Shown here: one piece after another, positions 1-5,276 of the stretch
Numbering within the stretch: position 1 is the stretch's first letter
How the letters are laid out: every line of letters begins with the position of its first letter
Assembly (NCBI GenBank): GCA_002890585.1
Contig: MIQB01000046.1
Span: forward strand, 1 to 17,010
DNA: 17,010 nucleotides
Source of the DNA: Tannerella sp. oral taxon 808
GTDB lineage: Bacteria > Bacteroidota > Bacteroidia > Bacteroidales > Tannerellaceae
Reading direction: 5' to 3'
Translations under genes and position numbers: made by a program
The notes under the pieces: generated by a model
Database searches by the model: none
What the model was told of the DNA's origin: nothing
Seen by the model: only the letters and a program-made list of their open reading frames with translations

Positions 1-257
1 GCGGTGGCGATGCCCGAGCGGATGTCGGCGCCGAAGCGTTCGGCCTGCTTACGCATGTCGGCCATCATCTCCGTGCCCGTGATGCCGTCGGGGTAGCCGG
101 GGAAGTTCTCCACTTCCGTCGTTGTGGTCAGCTGTCCGCCCGGCTGGATGCCTTCGTACAGCACTGGTTGCAGGTTGGCTCTGGAGGCATAGATGGCAGC
201 CGTGTAGCCGGCCGGCCCGGAGCCGATGATCAAGCAACGCACTTTCTCGTTTTCCAT
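1..257 (-). CDS. trxB: Thioredoxin reductase, N-terminal part (3' end outside window)
   Basis: NADPH-dependent flavoenzyme that reduces thioredoxin in the cytoplasm. About 85 codons are visible. They begin MENEKVRCLIIGSGPAG, with the FAD-binding Rossmann motif GSGPAG at residues 12-17, followed by YTAAIYASRA and the motifs PGGQLTTTTEVENFPG and GTEMM that are typical of low-molecular-weight TrxB. The gene runs off the left edge, so the CxxC redox motif and NADPH domain are not seen. The start at 257 is chosen because family members in Bacteroidota begin at this Met. An in-frame ATG at 263 (MNMEN...) is an alternative. No strong ribosome-binding site is present. The 133 bp between lolA and this gene hold an interspersed AT-rich palindromic repeat and no TAnnTTTG promoter that I could find. 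Confidence 0.93.
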   Translation of the reverse strand, partial: MENEKVRCLIIGSGPAGYTAAIYASRANLQPVLYEGIQPGGQLTTTTEVENFPGYPDGITGTEMMADMRKQAERFGADIRSGIAT

Positions 258-284
258 ATTCATCAAGAAGTTATAAGTAAGTAG

Positions 285-370
285 TGGTCAATTATTAGTG
301 ATTAATGATAGGGCGGTGCCACTCTGCTGTGTCTCCGGGGTAATCATTGATAATTGACAATTAATCATTG
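285..370. repeat. AT-armed interspersed palindromic element, copy 1
   Basis: A GC-rich core (311-340, containing GGGCGGTGCCA and GTCTCCGGGG) is flanked by two AT-rich arms in inverted orientation: GGTCAATTATTAGTGATTA on the left and AATCATTGATAATTGACAA on the right, continuing to 370. The same architecture recurs upstream of ftsK (3567-3676), and reduced forms occur at 3884-3930, at 13474-13540 and near 16448. It lies between lolA and trxB. The size, palindromy and intergenic recurrence fit a MITE- or REP-like element. The family is not one I can name. Confidence 0.7.
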
Positions 371-396
371 TCCCTTAGGTAGAGGTAATCGTAGAC

Positions 397-1038
397 TCAC
401 CGTAAATCGATCTCCGTCACCCCGGGGTATTCCGCCCGGTTGAAGGTGAACATTCGGTCGGTGGGGTTGAGGCCCGTCTGTAGCCGGCTGATGCGAAACA
501 CGCAACGCATGCCATCCTTCAGCGTCACCGTCAAGCGCGACGGCAGGGAGGTTTGGCGTTCGATCTGCACCTCGGCCCGGGCGATGTCGCTGCGGCCGCG
601 TGGTGTGAGTGCCACGTCGTCGGCCATGCGGCCATTGCCGGAGGTGCTCGTCCCGATGTATGTCACGGTGAACTTCTTCTTATACGTCCGCAGCAGCGTC
701 AGGGGGTTGGTCGATTCTAACTCATCGCTCGTTGGCGAAGTGATGTTCACCTCCTTCGAGCGCACCATGTAAGTCCACTGCGTGGCTCCGTTGTACCATG
801 TGCGAAACTCAGGTGTGATCACTGCGAACTTTTCATCCTTCATGCGGATTGTCCCCTCGAAACTTTGCGATACGCCGGCTTTCTCGTGGCGTACCTGTGC
901 CGCGAAGTTGGCTTGTATGCCATTCGACTTCGCATAAGCCACCGCGGCCTTGTCTAACAGTGCCTCGGCTTTCTGTGCCGAGAGGCTCCCGGCGACGAGC
1001 ATGGCCACCGAGAGCATCCAAATCATTCGTTTCATCAT
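397..1038 (-). CDS. lolA: LolA-like outer-membrane lipoprotein carrier protein
   Basis: Predicted periplasmic chaperone of 213 aa that would carry lipoproteins from the inner to the outer membrane. Residues 1-21 form a signal peptide (basic MMKR, hydrophobic MLSVAMLVAG, then SLSA before Q22). The mature part has the LolA pattern: an amphipathic start (EALLDKAAVAYAKSNGIQANF), then alternating strands such as FEGTIRMKDEKFAVITPEF and WYNGATQWTYM, and a C-terminal strand region. Length matches the Bacteroidota LolA family. The start codon overlaps the ftsK stop as ATGA (1035-1038), indicating translational coupling, and this ftsK-lolA order is common in Bacteroidales. A second ATG directly follows the first, so the start is uncertain by one codon. 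No LolB, LolC, LolD or LolE gene is nearby. The family call is confident; activity is inferred. Confidence 0.85.
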   Translation of the reverse strand: MMKRMIWMLSVAMLVAGSLSAQKAEALLDKAAVAYAKSNGIQANFAAQVRHEKAGVSQSFEGTIRMKDEKFAVITPEFRTWYNGATQWTYMVRSKEVNITSPTSDELESTNPLTLLRTYKKKFTVTYIGTSTSGNGRMADDVALTPRGRSDIARAEVQIERQTSLPSRLTVTLKDGMRCVFRISRLQTGLNPTDRMFTFNRAEYPGVTEIDLR

Positions 1039-3506
1039 TTGATCGTATTTAGTTTCTGTTCCAATGAATAGATGTCTTGTATCAGCACCTGCCGGGCCTT
1101 GCTGCCTTCATACGGCCCCACGATGCCGGCGCTTTGCAGCTGATCCATGAGCCGCCCGGCGCGGTTGTAACCGATGGAGAACTTGCGCTGGATGAGCGAT
1201 GTGGAGCCTTGTTGCTGGCTGACTACGAGGCGGGCGACCTCGTCGAAGAGGGGGTCGCGATCGGAGAGATCGGCGGCGGCTGCCTTCTCGTCGGCTTCGC
1301 CTTCGGGGTCGTATTCGGGAAGGATGAGCGCTGTCGGGTAGCCTGGTTGCGCGCCGATGAACTCGGAGATGGCTTCTACCTCGGGCGTGTCGACGAAGGC
1401 GCACTGTACGCGCGTCATGTCGCTGCCTTGCGAGAAGAGCAGGTCGCCGCGGCCGATCAGCTGGTTGGCGCCGGGCGCGTCGAGGATGGTGCGCGAGTCG
1501 ATCATGGACGAGACGCGGAAGGCGACGCGCACGGGGAAGTTGGCCTTGATCGTGCCTGTGATGATGTTCGTCGAGGGGCGCTGTGTGGCGATCACCATGT
1601 GGATGCCGACGGCGCGCGCCTTCTGTGCGATGCGGGCGATGGGCATTTCGATGTCGCGCCCGGCCGTCATGATGAGGTCGCCAAACTCGTCGATGATGAC
1701 GACGATGTAAGGCATGTACTTGTGCCCCTTCTCGGGGTTTAGGCGGCGCTCGATGAACTTCTCGTTGTAATCCTTGATGTTGCGCACATGCGCCCGGGTC
1801 AGCAGTTCGTAGCGGTTGTCCATCTCTTTGCAAAGCGAGTGGAGGGTGTGCACCACCTTGGTGAAGTCTGTGATGATGGCCTTCCCCTCGTCTGGCAGCT
1901 TGGCTAAGTAGTGGCGCTCGATCTCGGCATAGATGCTGAACTCCACCATTTTCGGATCGACTAAGACGAGCTTCAGCTCCGCCGGGTGTTTCTTGTAAAG
2001 CAGGGAGGTGATGATGGCGTTTAGCCCGACGGATTTGCCCTGGCCCGTGGCGCCGGCCATGAGCAGGTGGGGCGCTTTGCAGAGGTCGAACATGAAGATC
2101 TCGTTCGTGATCGTTCGGCCTAAGGCCACGGGCAGGTCGTATTTGCTTTCGATGAATTTGCGTGACCCGATGACGGAGTGCATGGAGACGATCTGCGGAT
2201 CCTTGTTGGGCACCTCAATGCCGATTGTGCCCTTGCCCGGCATGGGGGCGATGATGCGTATGCCGAGGGCGGAGAGGTTGAGGGCGATGTCGTCTTCTAA
2301 GTTGCGGATCTTGGAGATGCGCACGCCCTGCGCCGGCACGACTTCGTAGAGGGTGATGGTCGGCCCCACCGTGGCCTTGATCGATGAGATGCTGATGCCG
2401 AAGTTCTCAAGCGTCTGCTTGATGCGTTTCTGGTTGTCGCTCTGCTCCTCCATGTCGATTGGCCGGTCGTTGCGGTCGTACTTCTTGAGCAGGTCGAGGG
2501 AGGGGAAGCGATAACTCGAGAGGTCGAGGCGCGGGTCGTACTCGCCCAGCTCGGCCACCACTTCGGCTGGCGCCTGTGCCTCCTCCTCGCGCGGTATCTC
2601 CACGGTGAAGATCGTCGGTGCGTCCACCGCTGCCTCGCTTGGCTCAGCCTTCATGGCCGAGGTCGGCTCGATTTCGTCCTCATCATCCTCACCGAGCGCG
2701 TAGCCTTCATCCTCGATCGAGGCCGTTGGCTGGGCAGGGGTACTATTATTATAGGTATAGGCCCCTGGCTCCACAGTCGGGCTTGGCGTGGGCTCGGCGG
2801 CTTTCTCTTCGTTCTGCTTTTGTCGGTTTACGCGGCGTTGCTCCTGGCTGCTGCGCCACTTCTCCGTGAGCGCCCTCCACCCCACGGCGAGTTGCCGTTG
2901 CATGAAGGGCATCACCCGGCTGCTGGTGGACATGGCAATGAGGAGGGCCGTGATGATTAGCAGCAGCACCGTGCCCGGCATGCCGATGTTGCGCAGCAGT
3001 GCCGCCGCGATGTACCAGCCGTGCCGGCCGCCGGGGTATAGGAAGGTGGTGCCCGCCGTGCGCGCGAACGCCAGCGATAGGAATACGGACGACCACAGCA
3101 TCATGGCGCTGCATAGCAGGAACCGCCTCAGCAGCGACATGGGGCACACCCGCATCAGCCACAGCGCCGCCGACCCGAGGAAGAAGAGCATGAAGAACGA
3201 CGGCACTCCGAACCAACGGTTCATCACCGTCTCGGCCACATATGCGCCTCGCACCCCGGCCCAGTTTTCCACCTCGGCATGACCCTCCGGCAGATCGCCC
3301 AGCGGCATGCTCTCCACCACGCTCTGGTCCGCCCCTCCGGTGAAGAGGAACGACGTCATCGCAATGCCTAAATACATCACCACGAAACACAGGATCAGCC
3401 CCGTGAGAAACCACACCCGCTCGCTCGAGAAAAACGAACGTAGCGCCTCCCCCAGCGTGCCCTCTGACCCGCCTTGTCGCTTCTTTTTACCTGTCTTTTT
3501 CGTCAT
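1035..3506 (-). CDS. ftsK: DNA translocase FtsK/SpoIIIE
   Basis: Membrane-anchored hexameric ATPase that pumps DNA at the division septum and, in the characterised homologues, activates XerCD at dif. The 823 residues show a basic N-terminus, about four membrane helices (roughly 32-56, 100-118, 128-148, 165-192), and an acidic, proline-rich linker (about 215-330). The translocase core has Walker A GATGQGKS (about 484-491), LVLVDPKMVEFS, Walker B IVVIIDEFGDLIM (about 598-610) and IATQRPS. The C-terminal winged-helix gamma domain (about 750-815, DPLFDEVARLVV to GPYEGSKARQVLI) is the part that reads polarity sequences such as KOPS in other species. The length is normal and the linker is short compared with E. 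coli. It is the first gene of the ftsK-lolA operon. A candidate promoter lies near 3709-3736, with a long inverted repeat and a C10 tract between promoter and start. Confidence 0.97.
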   Translation of the reverse strand: MTKKTGKKKRQGGSEGTLGEALRSFFSSERVWFLTGLILCFVVMYLGIAMTSFLFTGGADQSVVESMPLGDLPEGHAEVENWAGVRGAYVAETVMNRWFGVPSFFMLFFLGSAALWLMRVCPMSLLRRFLLCSAMMLWSSVFLSLAFARTAGTTFLYPGGRHGWYIAAALLRNIGMPGTVLLLIITALLIAMSTSSRVMPFMQRQLAVGWRALTEKWRSSQEQRRVNRQKQNEEKAAEPTPSPTVEPGAYTYNNSTPAQPTASIEDEGYALGEDDEDEIEPTSAMKAEPSEAAVDAPTIFTVEIPREEEAQAPAEVVAELGEYDPRLDLSSYRFPSLDLLKKYDRNDRPIDMEEQSDNQKRIKQTLENFGISISSIKATVGPTITLYEVVPAQGVRISKIRNLEDDIALNLSALGIRIIAPMPGKGTIGIEVPNKDPQIVSMHSVIGSRKFIESKYDLPVALGRTITNEIFMFDLCKAPHLLMAGATGQGKSVGLNAIITSLLYKKHPAELKLVLVDPKMVEFSIYAEIERHYLAKLPDEGKAIITDFTKVVHTLHSLCKEMDNRYELLTRAHVRNIKDYNEKFIERRLNPEKGHKYMPYIVVIIDEFGDLIMTAGRDIEMPIARIAQKARAVGIHMVIATQRPSTNIITGTIKANFPVRVAFRVSSMIDSRTILDAPGANQLIGRGDLLFSQGSDMTRVQCAFVDTPEVEAISEFIGAQPGYPTALILPEYDPEGEADEKAAAADLSDRDPLFDEVARLVVSQQQGSTSLIQRKFSIGYNRAGRLMDQLQSAGIVGPYEGSKARQVLIQDIYSLEQKLNTIK

Positions 3507-3526
3507 ACGTTTCTTTACTTGTCACG

Positions 3527-3536
3527 CCCCCCCCCC
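3527..3536. repeat. C10 homopolymer tract upstream of ftsK
   Basis: Ten consecutive C residues lie 21 bp upstream of the ftsK start codon. Tracts of this length are prone to slipped-strand length change. The tract lies inside the predicted leader, where a length change would alter spacing but not reading frame. Confidence 0.8.
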
Positions 3537-3543
3537 TCGGGGA

Positions 3544-3696
3544 GCGAGGGTGCCCCATGTTTCACTGCAGTAAGTAATGGTCAATTATTAATTATCAATG
3601 ATTGATGGTCGGGGCGGTGCCATGCTGCCCCGTGTCTCCGGGGTGATCATTGATCATTGATAATTAATCATTGCTGCATAAACAGGGCACCCTCGC
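3544..3696. repeat. Long nested inverted repeat in the ftsK leader (AT-armed element, copy 2)
   Basis: Outer arms GCGAGGGTGCCC (3544-3555) and GGGCACCCTCGC (3685-3696) are a perfect 12-bp inverted repeat. Inside them, GCAG (3567-3570) faces CTGC (3673-3676), and AT-rich arms (about 3575-3606 and 3648-3672) are again inverted copies around a GC core that shares GGGGCGGTGCCAT and GTGTCTCCGGGG with the copy at 285-370. The whole could fold as one stem of about 150 nt in ftsK mRNA. The outer GC-rich arms are absent from the other copies. Confidence 0.75.
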
Positions 3697-3708
3697 TGAT
3701 TGAGCGGC

Positions 3709-3736
3709 CAAAGATAGACAAATTGAAATGCGGCAA
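3709..3736 (-). promoter_or_regulatory. Candidate sigma-ABfr-type promoter for ftsK-lolA
   Basis: On the minus strand TATCTTTG (3716-3709) matches the Bacteroidota -7 consensus TAnnTTTG. A TTG (3736-3734) lies 17 nt upstream as a possible -33 element, slightly closer than usual. Initiation would be near 3702, giving a leader of about 195 nt that starts at the foot of the long inverted repeat. The distance to ftsK and the short spacer make this tentative. Confidence 0.45.
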
Positions 3737-3830
3737 TCGCCCGTAAAACGGCCTCAGATAGCGCTCCCCAAGCGGCTTTCGGCCCTGTTTTGCAGCGCCC
3801 TATTGATCAGGGATCCGGGTGCGCCGGGAT

Positions 3831-3852
3831 GGGGCGAATGATTATTCGCCCC
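3831..3852. repeat. REP-like hairpin, GAATGATTATTC type, copy 1
   Basis: A perfect 9-bp stem, GGGGCGAAT and ATTCGCCCC, around the loop GATT. A second copy at 4866-4887 has the same stem and loop and adds the CTAC foot (GTAG on the other strand), which is the tetranucleotide expected beside REP hairpins moved by RAYT transposases. No such transposase gene is in the window. Confidence 0.7.
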
Positions 3853-3883
3853 CACGACACCCCGCCTCGGCGGGTGCATGATG

Positions 3884-3930
3884 AATGATTGATCCGGGTG
3901 CCCGGGTGATCATTGGTAATTAATAATTGA
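3884..3930. repeat. AT-armed element, compact copy
   Basis: AATGATTGAT (3884-3893) and ATCATTGGTAATTAATAATTGA in two parts (3909-3930) flank a short core containing CCGGGTGCCCGGGTG. The arms match those of the copies at 285-370 and 3575-3672, but the GC core is different and much shorter, as if one family of arms had been placed around a new centre. Confidence 0.55.
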
Positions 3931-3938
3931 ATCGCCCT

Positions 3939-4049
3939 GCCCGGGTTTTCCCCCTGGGCTATCGTCCGGCGGCCCTACAGGCCGCACCGGGTACATTAAT
4001 CCGGGCTGTAGGCCCGGGGGATGATAGCCCAGGGCAAAACCCTGGGCGG
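3939..4049. repeat. Composite palindromic element of about 110 bp
   Basis: The left side reads GCCCGGGTTTTCCCCCTGGG then CTATCGTCC. The right side reads GGATGATAGCCCAGGG then CAAAACCCTGGG. GGGCTATCGTCC and GGATGATAGCCC are an inverted pair with one mismatch. Between them lie GGCCCTACAGGCC and CCGGGCTGTAGGCCCGG hairpins. The CCCAGGG-N5-CCCTGGG hairpin and the GGGCCTACAGCCC hairpin recur at 4664-4750 and 4973-5020, so these are mobile or amplified modules. Confidence 0.65.
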
Positions 4050-4052
4050 ATC

Positions 4053-4092
4053 AGACCACCGAGCACGTTGCTGTTCGGTGGTCTTGTTGTCT
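4053..4092 (+). terminator. Terminator-like hairpin
   Basis: A perfect 10-bp stem, AGACCACCGA (4053-4062) and TCGGTGGTCT (4075-4084), with a 12-nt loop is followed by TGTTGTCT, a weak T-rich tract on the plus strand. No gene on either strand obviously ends here, so it may terminate a noncoding transcript or be another palindromic repeat. Confidence 0.4.
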
Positions 4093-4106
4093 GCGCGCTA
4101 ATACAC

Positions 4107-4478
4107 CCATTAGCTCATGTGGCTACCAGCCATATGGGTTAGATGGTTCGACCCATGTAGCTTAGATGGTCCGACCCATATAGCTTAGCTGGTTCGACCC
4201 ATATAGCTTAGATGGGTCGACCCATGTAGCTTAGATGGTTCGACCCATATAGCTTAGATGGTTCGACCCATATAGCTTAGATGGTCCGACCCATATAGCT
4301 TAGATGGTTCGACCCATATAGCTTAGCGGCAGTCCCACATAGCTTAGGAGGGGTGTCCCACATAGCTTAGGAGGGGTGTCCCTCTTAGCTTAGGAGGGTA
4401 GGGCCTCATAGCTTAGGAGGGTAGGGCTTCCTAACTCAGGTGGGTGTCAGCCACATGGATTAGTGGGTGTGCATGCGC
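4107..4478. repeat. 23-bp tandem repeat array, 16 units
   Basis: The TTAG (or equivalent) of successive units falls at 4115, 4139, 4162, 4185, 4208, 4231, 4254, 4277, 4300, 4323, 4344, 4367, 4390, 4413, 4436 and 4460. The spacing is 23 bp except for two steps of 24 and one of 21. Units near 4150-4330 follow TAGCTTAGATGGTTCGACCC plus ATA. Units near 4340-4390 follow TAGCTTAGGAGGGGTGTCCC plus ACA, and the next two carry GGAGGGTAGGGC. The core TAGCTTAG is best conserved. The period is not a multiple of three, and the core has stops on both strands (TAG forward, TAA reverse), so the array is noncoding. There are no unique spacers, so it is not a CRISPR array. Confidence 0.92.
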
Positions 4479-4660
4479 GCTGGCTCCCCGCCTCCTTCAC
4501 TGTAGGCAGTGAGGGGGATGCATAGCCTCGTAGCGGCGAATAATCCCGCCATCCGAACGGGTCGTGTAGGGGCGTATCGCATACGCCCTCCAAACGCCCC
4601 GACAGGGGCGAATGATCCGGCAACCGGGTACATATGGGGCGTATGCGATACGCCCCTACA

Positions 4661-4709
4661 ACCGGGCCTACAGCCCGGATTGATGATTCGGTCGGTACCC
4701 GGAGCGCCC
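4661..4709 (+). repeat. 49-bp direct repeat, copy A
   Basis: Begins ACCGGGCCTACAGCCCGG and ends GGTACCCGGAGCGCCC. It is identical to 5001-5049 except at one position (4692 T, 5032 C). The offset is exactly 340 bp. A shorter, inverted relative lies at about 3988-4018. Confidence 0.85.
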
Positions 4710-4735
4710 TGTAGGGGCGCCGGACGATAGCCCAG

Positions 4736-4789
4736 GGCGCAACCCTGGGTGGGGGCGCAACCCTCGGCGGAGGCGCAACCCTGGGTGAA
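4736..4789 (+). repeat. 18-bp tandem repeat, three units
   Basis: Units start at 4736, 4754 and 4772. Each begins GGCGCAACCCT and ends as a variant of GGGTGGG. The first unit overlaps the 3' half of a CCCAGGG-CGCAA-CCCTGGG hairpin, so the array probably arose by local duplication of that hairpin's right arm. Confidence 0.75.
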
Positions 4790-5000
4790 TCGACACACCC
4801 GGGGCGAACCCGGATGGGGCGGTGCATGATCCGACCCGCCGGGTACATATGGGGCGTATGCGGTGGGGGCGAATGATTATTCGCCCCTACGATGCCGCCC
4901 CGGCGCCACACGATTGAATTGTATTGCACGCACGCGCCCGGCGGTACCTGGGTGATCCCCCCCCAACCGGCACCCAGGGTTTCGCCCTGGGCTATCATCC

Positions 5001-5049
5001 ACCGGGCCTACAGCCCGGATTGATGATTCGGCCGGTACCCGGAGCGCCC
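5001..5049 (+). repeat. 49-bp direct repeat, copy B
   Basis: Second copy of the segment at 4661-4709. It is preceded by the CCCAGGG-TTTCG-CCCTGGG hairpin at about 4974-4992 and CTATCATCC, the same module order as in the composite element at 3939-4049. It ends 20 bp before the -33 element of the tRNA promoter. Confidence 0.85.
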
Positions 5050-5068
5050 CCCGTGCTTAGAGAGCGAC

Positions 5069-5098
5069 TTGTAAGAGTGGAGATATGGTCTACATTTG
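5069..5098 (+). promoter_or_regulatory. Bacteroidota-type promoter for the tRNA gene
   Basis: TTG at 5069-5071, a 19-nt spacer, and TACATTTG at 5091-5098 give a full match to the -33/-7 consensus (TTTG and TAnnTTTG). Transcription would begin near 5105, about 48 nt before the mature tRNA, with a matching terminator downstream. Confidence 0.75.
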
Positions 5099-5152
5099 CC
5101 CGCGGTTTCGATCGGGGCGCGAGGTGCCCCCCTCAAGTATTTGAGAGAAACA

Positions 5153-5226
5153 GGTCCCATAGCTCAGTTGGTTAGAGCACCTGACTCATAATCAGGGAGT
5201 CCTTGGTTCAAGCCCAAGTGGGACCA
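5153..5226 (+). tRNA. tRNA with anticodon CAT (elongator Met, or Ile2)
   Basis: The cloverleaf is complete. The acceptor stem GGTCCCA (5153-5159) pairs with TGGGACC (5219-5225). The D-arm is GCTC/GAGC (5162-5165, 5175-5178). The anticodon stem CCTGA/TCAGG (5180-5184, 5192-5196) encloses the loop CTCATAA with anticodon CAT at 5187-5189. The T-arm CTTGG/CCAAG encloses TTCAAGC. The discriminator is A5226 and no CCA is encoded. The fully paired 1-72 position and normal anticodon stem argue against the initiator. Elongator tRNA-Met and lysidine-modified tRNA-Ile2 share this anticodon. I favour Met but cannot separate them by eye. Confidence 0.95.
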
Positions 5227-5237
5227 CTCCTTAAGAT

Positions 5238-5262
5238 GGCATTTGAACGAATGCCTTTTTTT
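5238..5262 (+). terminator. Intrinsic terminator of the tRNA gene
   Basis: A perfect 6-bp stem, GGCATT (5238-5243) and AATGCC (5250-5255), with loop TGAACG is followed by seven T residues. It lies 12 bp after the tRNA and only 14 bp before the ammonia-lyase start, so the lyase would need read-through or a promoter in the remaining 14 bp, where I see no consensus. Confidence 0.85.
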
Positions 5263-5276
5263 ATGTGCACACGATA

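Larger units (their letters stand above)
4566..4890. repeat. Cluster of REP-like hairpins with GTAGGGGCG foot
   Basis: Four hairpins are visible. GTAG plus stem GGGCGTAT/ATACGCCC spans 4566-4588. Its inverted partner GGGGCGTAT/ATACGCCCC plus CTAC spans 4636-4659. A half hairpin spans about 4851-4861. GGGGCGAAT/ATTCGCCCC plus CTAC spans 4866-4890. A GTAGGGGCG start also occurs near 4711. The paired opposite orientation resembles the BIME arrangement of REP sequences, whose GTAG foot is the known recognition feature of RAYT (TnpA-REP) transposases. Confidence 0.7.
3507..5152. other. Gene-free repeat island between ftsK and the tRNA gene
   Basis: No open frame in these 1,646 bp has the composition or recognisable content of a protein gene. 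The frames that remain open read through palindromes and give Pro/Arg/Gly-rich strings. In order the island holds a C10 tract, a long inverted repeat, the ftsK promoter candidate, a REP-like hairpin, a second AT-armed element, a 110-bp composite palindrome, a terminator-like hairpin, a 23-bp tandem array, a cluster of GTAG-foot hairpins, a 49-bp direct duplication, and the tRNA promoter. The stretch from about 3740 to 3830 shows no clear structure. Confidence 0.8.

Noticed and set aside
4107..4478. CRISPR array
   Set aside because: Units are contiguous 23-mers with no unique spacers, and there are no cas genes.
3507..5152. Plasmid or phage integration site beside the tRNA gene
   Set aside because: No integrase, no duplicated tRNA 3' end and no phage or plasmid genes are seen; the repeats alone do not support it.
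3927..5175. Several open frames of 70-180 codons in the repeat island (3927-4142 plus, 4447-4998 minus, 4460-4798 minus, 4509-4730 plus, 4924-5175 plus)
   Set aside because: They run through palindromes and tandem repeats, overlap each other on both strands, and give low-complexity Pro/Arg/Gly strings such as RVAPPPRVAPPPRVAP with no recognisable domain.
5264..5271. TGTGCACA palindrome 5 bp before the lyase start as an operator
   Set aside because: Eight bases are too short to support a claim, and no second copy is present near the other genes of the run.
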